The notes under the pieces were generated by a model. The model was not told the origin of the DNA. It ran no database searches and saw only the letters and a program-made list of their open reading frames with translations. The translations under genes were made by a program, and so were the position numbers. 64,000 nt of DNA, from NCBI RefSeq assembly GCF_051521505.1, contig NZ_CP150356.1:2976001-3040000 (forward strand), in the 5' to 3' direction. How positions within the stretch are numbered: the stretch's first letter is position 1; each line of letters opens with the position of its first letter. The DNA comes from Sorangium sp025924095. Its GTDB lineage: Bacteria > Myxococcota_A > Polyangia > Polyangiales > Polyangiaceae. Positions 1-7,780 of the stretch are shown in pieces.

Positions 1-103
1 GACGGGCGTAGGGGATCCCCTTGAACACGAGGATCTCGCTCTCGACGACCCCCTGGACCGGGCCCTCTACGGTGTTGATGATCGGCGTGATATTGCTTGT
101 CAT
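1..103 (-). CDS. Carboxylesterase type B, N-terminal fragment cut by window edge
   Basis: The minus strand from position 103 opens with ATG preceded by AAGGAGG (117-111), an ideal ribosome binding site seven bases upstream. The 34 visible codons read as a hydrophilic start followed by a segment ending in FKGIPYAR. This is the conserved N-terminal signature of type B carboxylesterases and para-nitrobenzyl esterases: a Gly-Pro-Val-Gln-Gly turn, then the beta strand and GIPYA loop that leads to the oxyanion-hole region. There is no signal peptide, so a cytosolic enzyme is likely. The catalytic Ser, Glu and His lie beyond the window. It is divergent from the regulator at 484-1098 only in the sense of sharing the intergenic region; both genes are on the minus strand. 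Confidence 0.75.
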   Translation of the reverse strand, partial: MTSNITPIINTVEGPVQGVVESEILVFKGIPYAR

Positions 104-483
104 GGATTCGCCTCCTTGGATTCGAATTGTGATGATTGGGCGCGCCGGAGCGCGCTTCCGTGAAAGCTGGGGAGATGGACGTCGCGCGGTGCGGCGCGCC
201 GCGGCCCGGGCTGAGCGCAGGTCCAGGGCGGCCGTCCGCTCAAGGGCTCGATCCCTGGATGAGAGTCGATGAGAGTCGATGCCTCCGCGCACCGCCGCGA
301 AGTCCGCCGGAGTTAATCCCGGAAGCTTGGCCCTCGCCATGGGACCTTGGTCCCATGAGGGTCGTCGCAGGCAGACGACAGGATGCCGTAAGACCAAGGT
401 CCCATGGGCGGCGCCGCCTCGCCGTCCGGGGGGCGACGCCTCACCATGAGACCTTCGTCCCATGGCGGCTCGCGCGCCGCAGC
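104..483. other. Intergenic region between esterase and FixJ-type regulator, with palindromic repeats
   Basis: No coding frame is supported here. It holds the esterase ribosome binding site (111-117), a short tandem duplication of GATGAGAGTC around 258-282, and three copies of a palindrome-like element at 338-357, 391-408 and 445-465. A fourth copy follows the first histidine kinase at 2478-2499. Confidence 0.6.
338..465. repeat. Three copies of a GACCaaGGTCCCATGG palindromic element
   Basis: Copy one (338-357) has perfect 9-bp arms, CATGGGACC and GGTCCCATG, around a TT centre. Copy two (391-408) carries GACCAAGGTC followed by CCATGGG. Copy three (445-465) has CATGAGACC, TT, then CGTCCCATG. 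They lie just downstream of the FixJ-type regulator gene on its strand and could be operators, a terminator-like structure or a dispersed palindromic repeat. Confidence 0.65.
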
Positions 484-1098
484 TCAGGGCCCCTGGAGCC
501 GATCCACGAGCCGCACGAGCTCCGCCACCGACTCGACGCCGAGCTTCTCCATCACCCGGCCGCGGTGCACCTTGATCGTCTTCTCCGCCGCGCCGAGCTC
601 GTCGGCGATCTGCTTGTTCAGGAGCCCCTGCGCGACCCGCAGGCACACCTCGCGCTCGCGCGGGGTGAGCGCCTCGAAGCGCGTCCGCAGCGCCTCTTGC
701 TCGCCCCGGGTGGCGCGCGCCGCTGCGTCGCGCGCGATGGCGCGCTCCACCGCCGCGAGCAGCTCCTCGTCGTCGCAGGGCTTCGTGAGGAAGTCGATCG
801 CGCCCGCCTTCATCGCCCGCACCGAGCTCGACACGTCGCCGTGGCCGGTCAGGAACACGATCGGCAGGGGGCACCCCCGGCGCGAGAGCTCCTCCTGCAG
901 ATCGAGCCCGCCCAGGCCGGGCATGCGCAGGTCGACCACCACGCAGCCCGGCCGCTCCGAGGGCGCGCGCTCCAGGAACGCGCCGGGCGCGGCGTGCGCT
1001 TCCACCGCGTACCCCGCCGCGCGCAGGAGCCGCTCGAGGGCGCGCAGCACCGAGGGGTCGTCGTCCACAACGAACACCGTGGGCGAGGTCGCGAGCAT
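484..1098 (-). CDS. FixJ/NarL-type response regulator
   Basis: A 204-residue two-domain regulator. The receiver domain (about 5-120) has the acidic pocket VVDDD at 10-14, the phosphoacceptor Asp56 in VVVDLRMPG, Thr in FLTGHGDV and Lys in TKPCDDEE. The C-terminal domain carries LTPREREV and a LuxR-type helix-turn-helix with KQIADELGAAEKTIKVHR, the FixJ/TodT subgroup signature. A start at 1098 is preferred over 1140 because the receiver begins immediately after it. The neighbouring divergent receiver-histidine kinases (1209-3903) are the likely partners, a FixL/FixJ-like arrangement. The signal and regulon are not visible. Family assignment is firm; the start is less so. Confidence 0.9.
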   Translation of the reverse strand: MLATSPTVFVVDDDPSVLRALERLLRAAGYAVEAHAAPGAFLERAPSERPGCVVVDLRMPGLGGLDLQEELSRRGCPLPIVFLTGHGDVSSSVRAMKAGAIDFLTKPCDDEELLAAVERAIARDAAARATRGEQEALRTRFEALTPREREVCLRVAQGLLNKQIADELGAAEKTIKVHRGRVMEKLGVESVAELVRLVDRLQGP

Positions 1099-1208
1099 GG
1101 CAGCGACCGCATTCCACGCCCAACCCGGTGAGGGCGTCAACCCGCGGGCAGACGTCGTGGCAGCGAAGCGCTTGACGCACCCGTCGGCGCGCTGGCATCT
1201 GGTCCGCC

Positions 1209-2480
1209 ATGGCGCCGGACCGCCCCCCGCTCGTCTTGCTGGTGGACGACGATCCCGGCAGCCTCAAGCTGCTCTCGGAGGCCCTCGCGGGCCAGCCCGT
1301 CACCCTCGCGGTGGCGATCGACGGGGAGATGGCGCTCCGGCAGGTCCGGCGCGAGGTGCCCGACCTCGTCCTGCTCGACGCCGTGATGCCGGGCCTCTCC
1401 GGCTTCGAGGTCTGCCGCCGCCTGAAGGAGGACCCGGCGACGCGCGCGGTCCCCGTCCTGTTCATGACCGTGCTCGCCGACACGGCGAGCCGCGTGCGCG
1501 GGCTCGAGCTCGGCGCGGTCGATTACGTGAGCAAACCGTTCGTCCGCGAGGAGCTCGTGGCCCGCGTGCGGACGCAGCTCGCGGTCCACGCCGCCGCGAG
1601 GGCGCTCTCCGAGAAGAACGACGAGCTCGCGCGCGCCCGCGCCTCGCTGGAGGTCGAGGTGGCGCGGCGGACGGAGGAGCTGCGCGCGGCCAACCAGCGC
1701 CTCGCGCGCGAGATCGAGCTGAGCCGCGCCGCCGAGCTCAAGGTGCAGAAGGCCCAGGACGAGCTCGCGCACCTGAACCGGGTGTCGGCGATGAGCGAGC
1801 TGGCGGCCTCGATCGCGCACGAGCTGAACCAGCCGCTCGCGGCGATCCTGAGCAACGCGCAGGCGGCGCAGCGGCTGCTCGCGCGGACCCCGCCGGACGT
1901 CGCCGAGGCGCGCGCCGCGCTCGACGACATCGTGGCGGACGACCGCCGCGCCGCGAAGGTCATCGAGCGGATGCGCGCGATGCTCCGCAAGGGCGAGCTC
2001 ACCGCGGTCGCGCTGGACCTCGGCGAGGTCGTCCGCGAGGTGGCGCGGCTCGTGGCCAGCGCCGCGCTCCTCGCGGGCGCGACCCTGCGGATCGAGCTCG
2101 CGCCGGGCCTGCCGCGCGTCCGGGGCGACGGCATCCAGCTCCAGCAGGTGCTCCTCAACCTCCTCGTCAACGCGCTCGACGCGGTCTCGCGCCGCCCGCC
2201 CGAGGCGCGCCTCGTGGTGGTGCGGGCCCGCCCGGCCGACGGCGGCGGCGTCGAGCTCTCGGTGGCAGATTCCGGCGAGGGCGTCCTCCCGGCGGATCTC
2301 GAGCGGATCTTCGAGCCGTTCTTCACGTCGAAGGCCCAGGGGCTCGGCGTGGGCCTCGCCATCAGCCGCTCGATCGTCGAGGCGCACGGCGGCCGGCTGT
2401 GGGCCGAGCGCGGCGCCGGCGAGGGGGCGACGTTCCGCTGCGCCCTGCCGGTCTGGGACGAGGCCAGGGGCGCGCCCTGA
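1209..2480 (+). CDS. Receiver-histidine kinase, REC at N terminus (first tandem copy)
   Basis: 423 residues. The receiver domain (about 7-125) has DDD at 13-15, phosphoacceptor Asp57 and Lys in VSKPF. A long charged coiled coil (about 130-190) leads to a dimerisation helix with His204 in AHELNQPL. A HATPase domain follows, with LLNLLVNALDA (N box), DSGEG (G1), FEPFFTSK and GLGVGLAISRSIV (G2). There is no membrane segment or PAS domain, so it is probably a cytosolic kinase that takes its input through the receiver, the reverse of usual hybrid kinases. It is divergent from the FixJ-type regulator, and the next gene is a close paralogue. No clear ribosome binding site precedes the ATG, so the start is uncertain. 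Confidence 0.88.
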   Translation: MAPDRPPLVLLVDDDPGSLKLLSEALAGQPVTLAVAIDGEMALRQVRREVPDLVLLDAVMPGLSGFEVCRRLKEDPATRAVPVLFMTVLADTASRVRGLELGAVDYVSKPFVREELVARVRTQLAVHAAARALSEKNDELARARASLEVEVARRTEELRAANQRLAREIELSRAAELKVQKAQDELAHLNRVSAMSELAASIAHELNQPLAAILSNAQAAQRLLARTPPDVAEARAALDDIVADDRRAAKVIERMRAMLRKGELTAVALDLGEVVREVARLVASAALLAGATLRIELAPGLPRVRGDGIQLQQVLLNLLVNALDAVSRRPPEARLVVVRARPADGGGVELSVADSGEGVLPADLERIFEPFFTSKAQGLGVGLAISRSIVEAHGGRLWAERGAGEGATFRCALPVWDEARGAP

Positions 2481-2499
2481 GACCAAGGTCCCATGGCGG
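2478..2499. repeat. Fourth copy of the GACCAAGGTCCCATGG element
   Basis: TGAGACCAAGGTCCCATGG starts on the stop codon of the first kinase gene and lies between the two tandem kinases. It matches the elements at 338-465. The half-palindrome GACC-AA-GGTC is perfect. Position suggests a processing or termination structure, or a regulatory element shared with the region beyond the FixJ-type gene. Confidence 0.6.
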
Positions 2500-2532
2500 A
2501 CCGCAGGGGGTGCGTGTCACAGAGTTTCCGTC

Positions 2533-3903
2533 ATGGCAGCGCCTCGATCCCGCGCTCAGGTCGCTGAGGGTGTCCGAGGCGGCGAGGCGCTGGAACCGCG
2601 CGCCGACCCGCTGGCCTCGGGCTCCCGGCTGGCGCGCGCCCGCCCGCCGCTCGTCCTGCTGGTGGACGGCGATCCCGGCAGCCGCGCGCTGCTCTCGGCG
2701 GCCCTCGCGGGTCAGCCGTTCGACCTCGCGGAGGCCGGCGATGGGGAGGCGGCGCTGGAGCAGGTCCGGTGCGAGGAGCCCGATCTGGTCCTGCTCGACG
2801 CCGCGATGCCGGGCCTCTCCGGCTTCGAGATCTGCCGCCGCCTCAAGGAGGACCCGGCGACGCACGAGATCCCGGTCCTGTTCATGACCGTGCTCGCCGA
2901 CTCGGCGGGCCGGGCGCGGGGGATCGAGCTCGGCGCGGTCGATTGCGTGACCCGGCCGTTCGTCCGCGAGGAGCTCGTGGCCCGCGTGCGGGCGCAGCTC
3001 GCCGCGCGCGCGGCGACGAGGGCGTTCTCGGAGATGCACGAGGAGCTCGCGCGCGCCCGGGCCTCGCTGGAGCTCGAGGTGGCGCGGCGGACGGAGGCGC
3101 TGCGCGCGGAGATCCGGCGCCTCGAGCGCAAGATCGAGCTGAGCCGGGCCGCCGAGAGCGAGGCGCAGCGGGCGCAGGAGGAGCTCGCGTGCCTGAACCG
3201 GGTGTCGGCGATGAGCGAGCTGGCGGTCTCGATCGCGCACGAGCTGAACCAGCCGCTCGCCGCGATCCTGAGCAACGCGCAGGCGGCGCAGCGGCTGCTC
3301 GCGCGGACCCCGCCCGATGTCGCCGAGGTGCGCGCCGCGCTCGACGACATGGTGGCGGACGACCACCGCGCCGCGAAGGTCATCCAGCGGATGCGCGCGA
3401 GGCTCCGCAAGGGCGAGCTCAGCGCGGCCGCGCTGGACCTGAACGAGCTCGTCCGCGAGGCGCGCCGGCTCCTGGCCGGCGCCGCCCTCCGCGCGGGCGC
3501 GACCCTGCGGATCGAGCTCGCGCCGGGCTTGCCGCGCGTCCGGGGCGACGGCGCCGAGCTGCAGCAGGTGCTCTGCAACCTGCTCGTCAACGCGTTCGAT
3601 GCGGTCTCCAGCGGTCCGCCCGAGGTGCGCCGCGTGGTGGTCCGGACGCAGGTGGGCGGCGCAGGCCGCGTCGAGCTCTCGGTGGCGGACTCCGGCGAGG
3701 GGGTCCCGCCCGAGGATCTCGAGCGGATCTTCGAGCCGTTCGTCACGACGAAGGCCCGCGGGCTCGGCGTGGGCCTCGCGATCAGCCGCTCGATCGTCGA
3801 GGCGCACGGCGGCCGGCTGTGGGCCGAGCGCGGCCCCGGCGAGGGGGCGACGTTCCGCTGCGCGCTGCCGGCGTGGGACGAGGGCGCGCGCCCGGCAGGG
3901 TGA
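2533..3903 (+). CDS. Receiver-histidine kinase (second tandem copy)
   Basis: 456 residues and colinear with the preceding gene at both DNA and protein level, so a recent tandem duplication is evident. It has a 38-residue extra N terminus of unclear reality, since no ribosome binding site is seen. The receiver has diverged: the acidic pocket reads VDGD rather than VDDD, although the phosphoacceptor Asp89 is kept, and the Lys loop reads VTRPF, so the conserved Lys is Arg. The kinase half keeps His236 in AHELNQPL, the N box, DSGEG and the G2 box. The receiver may therefore signal differently or be impaired while the kinase remains active. Likely co-transcribed with 1209-2480. Confidence 0.88.
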   Translation: MAAPRSRAQVAEGVRGGEALEPRADPLASGSRLARARPPLVLLVDGDPGSRALLSAALAGQPFDLAEAGDGEAALEQVRCEEPDLVLLDAAMPGLSGFEICRRLKEDPATHEIPVLFMTVLADSAGRARGIELGAVDCVTRPFVREELVARVRAQLAARAATRAFSEMHEELARARASLELEVARRTEALRAEIRRLERKIELSRAAESEAQRAQEELACLNRVSAMSELAVSIAHELNQPLAAILSNAQAAQRLLARTPPDVAEVRAALDDMVADDHRAAKVIQRMRARLRKGELSAAALDLNELVREARRLLAGAALRAGATLRIELAPGLPRVRGDGAELQQVLCNLLVNAFDAVSSGPPEVRRVVVRTQVGGAGRVELSVADSGEGVPPEDLERIFEPFVTTKARGLGVGLAISRSIVEAHGGRLWAERGPGEGATFRCALPAWDEGARPAG

Positions 3904-4128
3904 TCCTGGCGCGTCGCGCCCGGCGCCGGGCGTTGCATGGAGCGCCCCCGGGATGAGCTGAGGCAGCTTGTCTCATCCGTGGCTGCCTGCCGCGGGCGAG
4001 CCTCCTCCGGAGGCGAGGTGATGGGCAGGCCGCGGCCCGACGAACTCTGTAAATCACCGTATTCACAAATGATTCCAGGTGCCCGCTCGCGGCGGCACCG
4101 TTCGTGTAACGGCCGCCTCCCACGCACC

Positions 4129-4156
4129 GGGCCCGGCCTTCGCGCCGGGTCCTTTT
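4129..4156 (+). terminator. Hairpin plus T run in the leader of the 4179 gene
   Basis: GGGCCCGGC (4129-4137) pairs with GCCGGGTCC (4144-4152), with one G-T wobble and a six-base loop, and is followed by TTTT. It could end the histidine kinase transcript 225 bp downstream of its stop. Because it lies only 22 bp before the ATG at 4179, it could also act as an attenuator in that gene's leader. Confidence 0.5.
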
Positions 4157-4178
4157 CAGCACAACGGAGGAGGTATCC

Positions 4179-4583
4179 ATGACGCAGGCAAGCAATCCGA
4201 GGTGGTGGGATGAGCAGAGGACGTCCGGCTGGGAGCGCGTGAAGGAAGCGCTGCGCCGCGACTGGGAGCAGACCAAGGCGGACTTCACCAACAACAAGGG
4301 GCAGGAGCTCGACCAGGACGTCGACGACACGGTGAAGCAGGCGCTCGGCAAGCAGCCGATCCCGCCGCGCCACGTGCCGAACAGCGACTGGGACGAGGTC
4401 GAGCCGGGGCTGCGCTACGGCTGGGGCGCGGCGGGCCAGTACAGCGAGCACCGCGACTGGGACGATCGGGTCGAGAGCAAGCTCAGGGAGGAGTGGACCG
4501 ATCTCAAGAGCGGTCGCACGTGGGACGAGGCGAAGGGCACCGTGCGGCGCGGGTGGGAGTCGGCGCGGCGCAAGGCGTCCTGA
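4179..4583 (+). CDS. Hydrophilic Trp-repeat protein, possible stress protein
   Basis: 134 residues, very hydrophilic, with no signal peptide or membrane segment. It begins after a strong GGAGGAGG site. Three repeats of the pattern Trp-x(3)-(Val/Ala)-Lys-x(2)-(Leu/Val)-Arg-x(2)-Trp can be seen near residues 17-32, 93-107 and 114-127, with a motif KQPIPPRHVPN in the middle. Proteins of this look are widespread in proteobacteria and often annotated as hypothetical. The alternating Trp/Lys helices recall the CsbD/YjbJ class of general stress proteins, but I do not claim membership. A GC-rich hairpin with TTT follows the gene and another precedes it, so it is probably monocistronic. Confidence 0.8.
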   Translation: MTQASNPRWWDEQRTSGWERVKEALRRDWEQTKADFTNNKGQELDQDVDDTVKQALGKQPIPPRHVPNSDWDEVEPGLRYGWGAAGQYSEHRDWDDRVESKLREEWTDLKSGRTWDEAKGTVRRGWESARRKAS

Positions 4584-4597
4584 GCGGCGCGCGCAAG

Positions 4598-4662
4598 GGC
4601 GGCGGCCGGACCTGAGAGCCCCGGGCACGCTGCGGGCCGGGCCTGGCACGGCCGCCGCCTTT
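4598..4662 (+). terminator. Long-loop terminator-like hairpin after the 4179 gene
   Basis: GGCGGCGGCCG (4598-4608) is perfectly complementary to CGGCCGCCGCC (4649-4659), followed by TTT. The loop of 40 bases is long and may fold itself. It sits 15 bp after the stop and before the next gene's ribosome binding site. Confidence 0.45.
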
Positions 4663-4698
4663 CGTTGGCCATCCGATGGATGCAAAGGAGAACGGGGA

Positions 4699-6207
4699 AT
4701 GAAGGTTCTTGTGACCGGCGGCACAGGGGTGGTGGGCCCGGAGGTGGTGCGGCGACTCCTGCGGAGAGGGCACAGCGTCCGGCTCCTGTCGCGCCACGCG
4801 AGCGACGATCGCAGGTCGTTCGAGGGCGATGTCGAGGCGTTCGACGGCAACATCGGCGACGCCGCGTCGGTGCACGGCGCCGCCGAGGGGTGCGACGCGG
4901 TGATCCACCTGGCGGCCGTCGTCGCCGAGCGGCCGCCGGAGGTCACGTTCGAGAGCGTCAACGTCGAGGGCACACGCAACCTCGTCGCCGAGGCCGAGCG
5001 GGCACGCGTCCAGCGCCTCGTCTACGTCTCGTCGCTCGGCGCCGATCGCGGCGAGTCGGACTACCATCGCTCGAAGAAGCAAGGCGAGGAGATCTGCCGC
5101 ACGTTCTCGCGCGAGTGGATCATCGTCCGCCCCGGCAATGTCTTCGGCCCGGGCGACGACCAGGTCTCGCTCCTGCTCAAGATGATGCGCACGCTGCCGG
5201 TCGTGCCGCTCGTCGGGAAGGGCGACGATCCGTTCCAGCCGATCTGGTGCGAGGACTGCGGCGAGGCGCTCGCCGCCGCGGTCGAGCGCGCCGACCTCGC
5301 AGGGCGCGAGCTCGACCTGGCGGGCCCGGAGGTGACCTCGATGAACAAGGTGCTCGACCGCTTCGAGGCCATGACCGACCGGCACCCGGCCCGGCTCCCG
5401 CTGCCGGCGTGGATCGAGTCGACCGGGGCGAAGCTCGCGGCGAAATTCGGCATCGAGACGCCCGTCAACGCCGACCAGATCACGATGGTGACCGAGGGCA
5501 ACGTCATCCCCGAGGGGCGCGAGAACGCCCTCGACGTGCTCGGCGTCAAGGCGACACCCCTCGACGAGAGCCTGGCCAAGCTCGGCGACTCGCTGCCCGA
5601 GCAGCTCCCGTCCGAGGGGCTCGGCCCGATGCACCGCAAGATCTACAGCGCCGAGATCCGCGGGGCGCGCTTCGACGCCGAGGGGCTCATCGCGCTCGTG
5701 CGCGACGAGCTCCCGGAGCTGACCCCCCGCAAGACGGTCGTCGTCGGGGCCGAGCCCGAGAGCCCGACGCGCATCGCGCCGGGCGCGACGCTCACGATGG
5801 CCCTGCCGCTGCGCGGGCACGTCCAGGTGCGCGTCGAGGAGGTCTCGGCCCGCACGATCACCCTCGCCACCCTCGAGGGCCACCCGCTCGCCGGCGCCGT
5901 GCGCTTCCTGGCCGAGCCCACGCCCGGAGGCGACGGGGCGGTCCGGTTCGAGGTGCAGACGTGGAACCGCGCCTCGACCCTCGCCGACCTGCTGGTGATG
6001 GAGATCCTCGGCGGGGCGATCCAGACGTACACGTGGACCTCGCTCGTCGAGACCCTGATCGAGCGCAGCGGCGGCCGCGCCGAGAAGGGCGTCGAGGTGA
6101 TCCGCGACGACCCCGACGAGCGCGAGGGCAAGGCGTTCGAGCGATGGCTGGAGGAGCTCATCCTCCGCCGCGTCCGGAGCGACGGCGCCGCCGCCCCGGC
6201 GTGCTAG
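4699..6207 (+). CDS. NAD(P)-binding SDR epimerase-like protein fused to a DUF1990-like domain
   Basis: 502 residues; the start follows AAGGAGA. The N-terminal half is an atypical or extended short-chain dehydrogenase of the NDUFA9/YbjT kind: the nucleotide motif TGGTGVVG at about 7-14, IHLAA, and a YxxxK catalytic pair in DYHRSKK near 119. This group often binds NAD(P) without a defined reaction. The C-terminal part (about 340-490) has the beta-rich pattern seen in DUF1990 proteins, including LEGHPLAGAVRFL. Fusions of an SDR with this domain are known in actinobacteria and proteobacteria but the substrate is unknown. Probably soluble and monocistronic; ArfB follows 54 bp later on the same strand. 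Confidence 0.8.
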   Translation: MKVLVTGGTGVVGPEVVRRLLRRGHSVRLLSRHASDDRRSFEGDVEAFDGNIGDAASVHGAAEGCDAVIHLAAVVAERPPEVTFESVNVEGTRNLVAEAERARVQRLVYVSSLGADRGESDYHRSKKQGEEICRTFSREWIIVRPGNVFGPGDDQVSLLLKMMRTLPVVPLVGKGDDPFQPIWCEDCGEALAAAVERADLAGRELDLAGPEVTSMNKVLDRFEAMTDRHPARLPLPAWIESTGAKLAAKFGIETPVNADQITMVTEGNVIPEGRENALDVLGVKATPLDESLAKLGDSLPEQLPSEGLGPMHRKIYSAEIRGARFDAEGLIALVRDELPELTPRKTVVVGAEPESPTRIAPGATLTMALPLRGHVQVRVEEVSARTITLATLEGHPLAGAVRFLAEPTPGGDGAVRFEVQTWNRASTLADLLVMEILGGAIQTYTWTSLVETLIERSGGRAEKGVEVIRDDPDEREGKAFERWLEELILRRVRSDGAAAPAC

Positions 6208-6261
6208 GGGTCAGGCGCTCCGCGCGGCGCTCGTGCCCGCCGCAGAGCAGAGCGAGCCGCC

Positions 6262-6690
6262 GTGTCCCACCCCCTCGTCATCCACGATGCGCTGACCGCC
6301 CCGGCCGCGCTCCTCAGCTGGAGCGCCGTGCGCGCGTCGGGGCCCGGCGGCCAGAACGTCAACAAGGTCGCCTCCAAGGTCGAGCTGCGGTTCGACTTCG
6401 CCGCGTGGCCGGAGCTCGACGAGGGCGCCAAGACGCGGCTGCACGCGCTGGCGCATGGCCGGCTCGACGCCGAGGGGCGCCTGCTCATAGTAAGTCAGCT
6501 CACGCGTGATCAGCAGCGCAACCTGGACGATGCGCGCGAGAAGCTGCGCGCGCTGATCCTTCGCGCGCTCGTGGTGCCGGTGCTGCGGAGGCCGACGCGG
6601 CCGACGCGGGCGTCGAAGAGGAGGCGGCTCGACGAGAAGCGGCGCACGAGCGAGAAGAAGCACGTGCGCCGCAGCGGGGGGAGCGACTGA
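6262..6690 (+). CDS. arfB: Alternative ribosome-rescue factor ArfB (peptidyl-tRNA hydrolase)
   Basis: 142 residues, the usual length for ArfB/YaeJ. It carries the catalytic GGQ loop as GPGGQNVNK (27-35), a class I release-factor type hydrolase motif, followed by VELRFDF and the IVSQLTRDQQRNLDDA segment of the family. The C-terminal tail is strongly basic (RRPTRPTRASKRRR and a Lys/Arg-rich end). In ArfB this tail enters the empty mRNA channel of stalled ribosomes, so that the GGQ motif releases the nascent chain. All of these features are present, so it is probably functional. Cytosolic; may share a transcript with the upstream SDR gene. Confidence 0.93.
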   Translation: MSHPLVIHDALTAPAALLSWSAVRASGPGGQNVNKVASKVELRFDFAAWPELDEGAKTRLHALAHGRLDAEGRLLIVSQLTRDQQRNLDDAREKLRALILRALVVPVLRRPTRPTRASKRRRLDEKRRTSEKKHVRRSGGSD

Positions 6691-6699
6691 CGGCGACCG

Positions 6700-7677
6700 T
6701 CAACGCTTGCGCCGGGAGCCCGCGACGACCTCGGCCGCCGTGGCCGCGGTGGCCGCGCGCTTGAGCCATCGCCGCAGCTGGGTCGGATCGTCGCAGCCGG
6801 CGATCGTGCGAGCCACCTTGGCCGGCACCACGACCCCGCGCGCTTGCAGCACCGTGGCGATCGCCTCCTGCGCCATCCTGACCTCGCCGAGCAGCGCGCC
6901 GCGCGCCTCGCCGAGCGCCTCGCCGAGCGCCGCGCCGCGCGCCTCGCCGAGCGCTACGCCGCGCGCCTCGCCGCGCGCCTCGCCAAGCGCCTCGCCGAGC
7001 GCCGCGCCGAGCGCCGCGCCGCGCGCCTCGCCTTCTGCGAGCGCCGCCTCGAGCGCGGGCACGCGCTTCTCGAGCAGCGCGCGGGCGACGGCGTCGTCCG
7101 AGGAGGTGGCGTCGAGCAGCGCCTGGATCGGCAGCGGGAGCACGAGGCATCGGTCCTCGATGACCGCATCCTTCGCGAGCGGCTGCCAGCCGTCGGTCTC
7201 GCGCGACCATTCCAGCACCCGGCGCTGCTTCACCAGGATGCAGAACACCCGCCGCACGCCCCGATCGATCAGCCGGCGCGCCTTGCTGGTCGGAACGGCG
7301 AGGGCCTGCTTGTCGCTGACCTCGAAGGCCAGCTCCTCCAGCCGCCGGTGGCCTCCGCGATCGGGCTTCTGCGAGAAGACGCTGGCGTCGGGCGCATAAT
7401 CGCTGCCGTAGTCGGCCCGGGTGAGCATGTCGACGGCGCCCCGGTAGCCCGCGGCGACGTGGGCGCCGAGGACGTAGGTCAGATCGAAATGCTGCGTGGC
7501 GTGCGGCGCATCGGCCGGGGCGGCGAAGAGCTCGGCGCCGTCGAGGTACTCCACCCGCGTCTCGGGCGGGGCCAGCCGGTCGTCGACGTGCGGACGGGCC
7601 CTGCCGCTCGACGGCGCCTGGAGCGTGCGACCCGACGCGTCTGCGCCGGGCGCCAGGAGGACGTGTTCGTGCCTGCG
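6700..7677 (-). CDS. Uma2-family (DUF820) putative PD-(D/E)XK nuclease with Gly-Glu-Ala repeats
   Basis: About 325 residues from the ATG at 7677; an in-frame ATG at 7722 would add 15. The N-terminal half resembles Uma2/DUF820 proteins: YAPDASVF supplies the PD Asp, then the acidic segment LAFEVSDKQ, then a helix with Lys and Arg and the strand FCILVKQRRVLEW. The C-terminal half is a low-complexity run of tetrapeptides of the type xGEA (encoded by 6883-7032), then a basic tail. Uma2 families are greatly expanded in cyanobacteria and Sorangium; function is unproven, though a link to mobile elements has been proposed. Convergent with ArfB, with stops only 9 bp apart. Confidence 0.75.
   Translation of the reverse strand, partial: RRHEHVLLAPGADASGRTLQAPSSGRARPHVDDRLAPPETRVEYLDGAELFAAPADAPHATQHFDLTYVLGAHVAAGYRGAVDMLTRADYGSDYAPDASVFSQKPDRGGHRRLEELAFEVSDKQALAVPTSKARRLIDRGVRRVFCILVKQRRVLEWSRETDGWQPLAKDAVIEDRCLVLPLPIQALLDATSSDDAVARALLEKRVPALEAALAEGEARGAALGAALGEALGEARGEARGVALGEARGAALGEALGEARGALLGEVRMAQEAIATVLQARGVVVPAKVARTIAGCDDPTQLRRWLKRAATAATAAEVVAGSRRKR
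6883..7032. repeat. 12-bp tandem repeat encoding tetrapeptides in the Uma2-like gene
   Basis: The plus strand shows repeated variants of GCCTCGCCGAGC. On the coding strand they read as LGEA, RGEA, RGVA, LGEA, RGAA and so on, about ten units. Each unit is a multiple of three, so copy-number change keeps the frame. Confidence 0.8.
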
Positions 7678-7780
7678 CATGACCTCCAGCATAGCCCAGC
7701 CGGCGGCCGGCGGGGCTCGCAACGCGCTCGCAACGCCGAGGCGAGAGGCGGGCTCGCCGAGGTCGGGCGCGCGGCGCGGA

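Noticed and set aside
3937..4182. Plus-strand 81-residue frame before the Trp-repeat gene
   Set aside because: Overlaps the hairpin and promoter region, has no ribosome site and no protein-like pattern.
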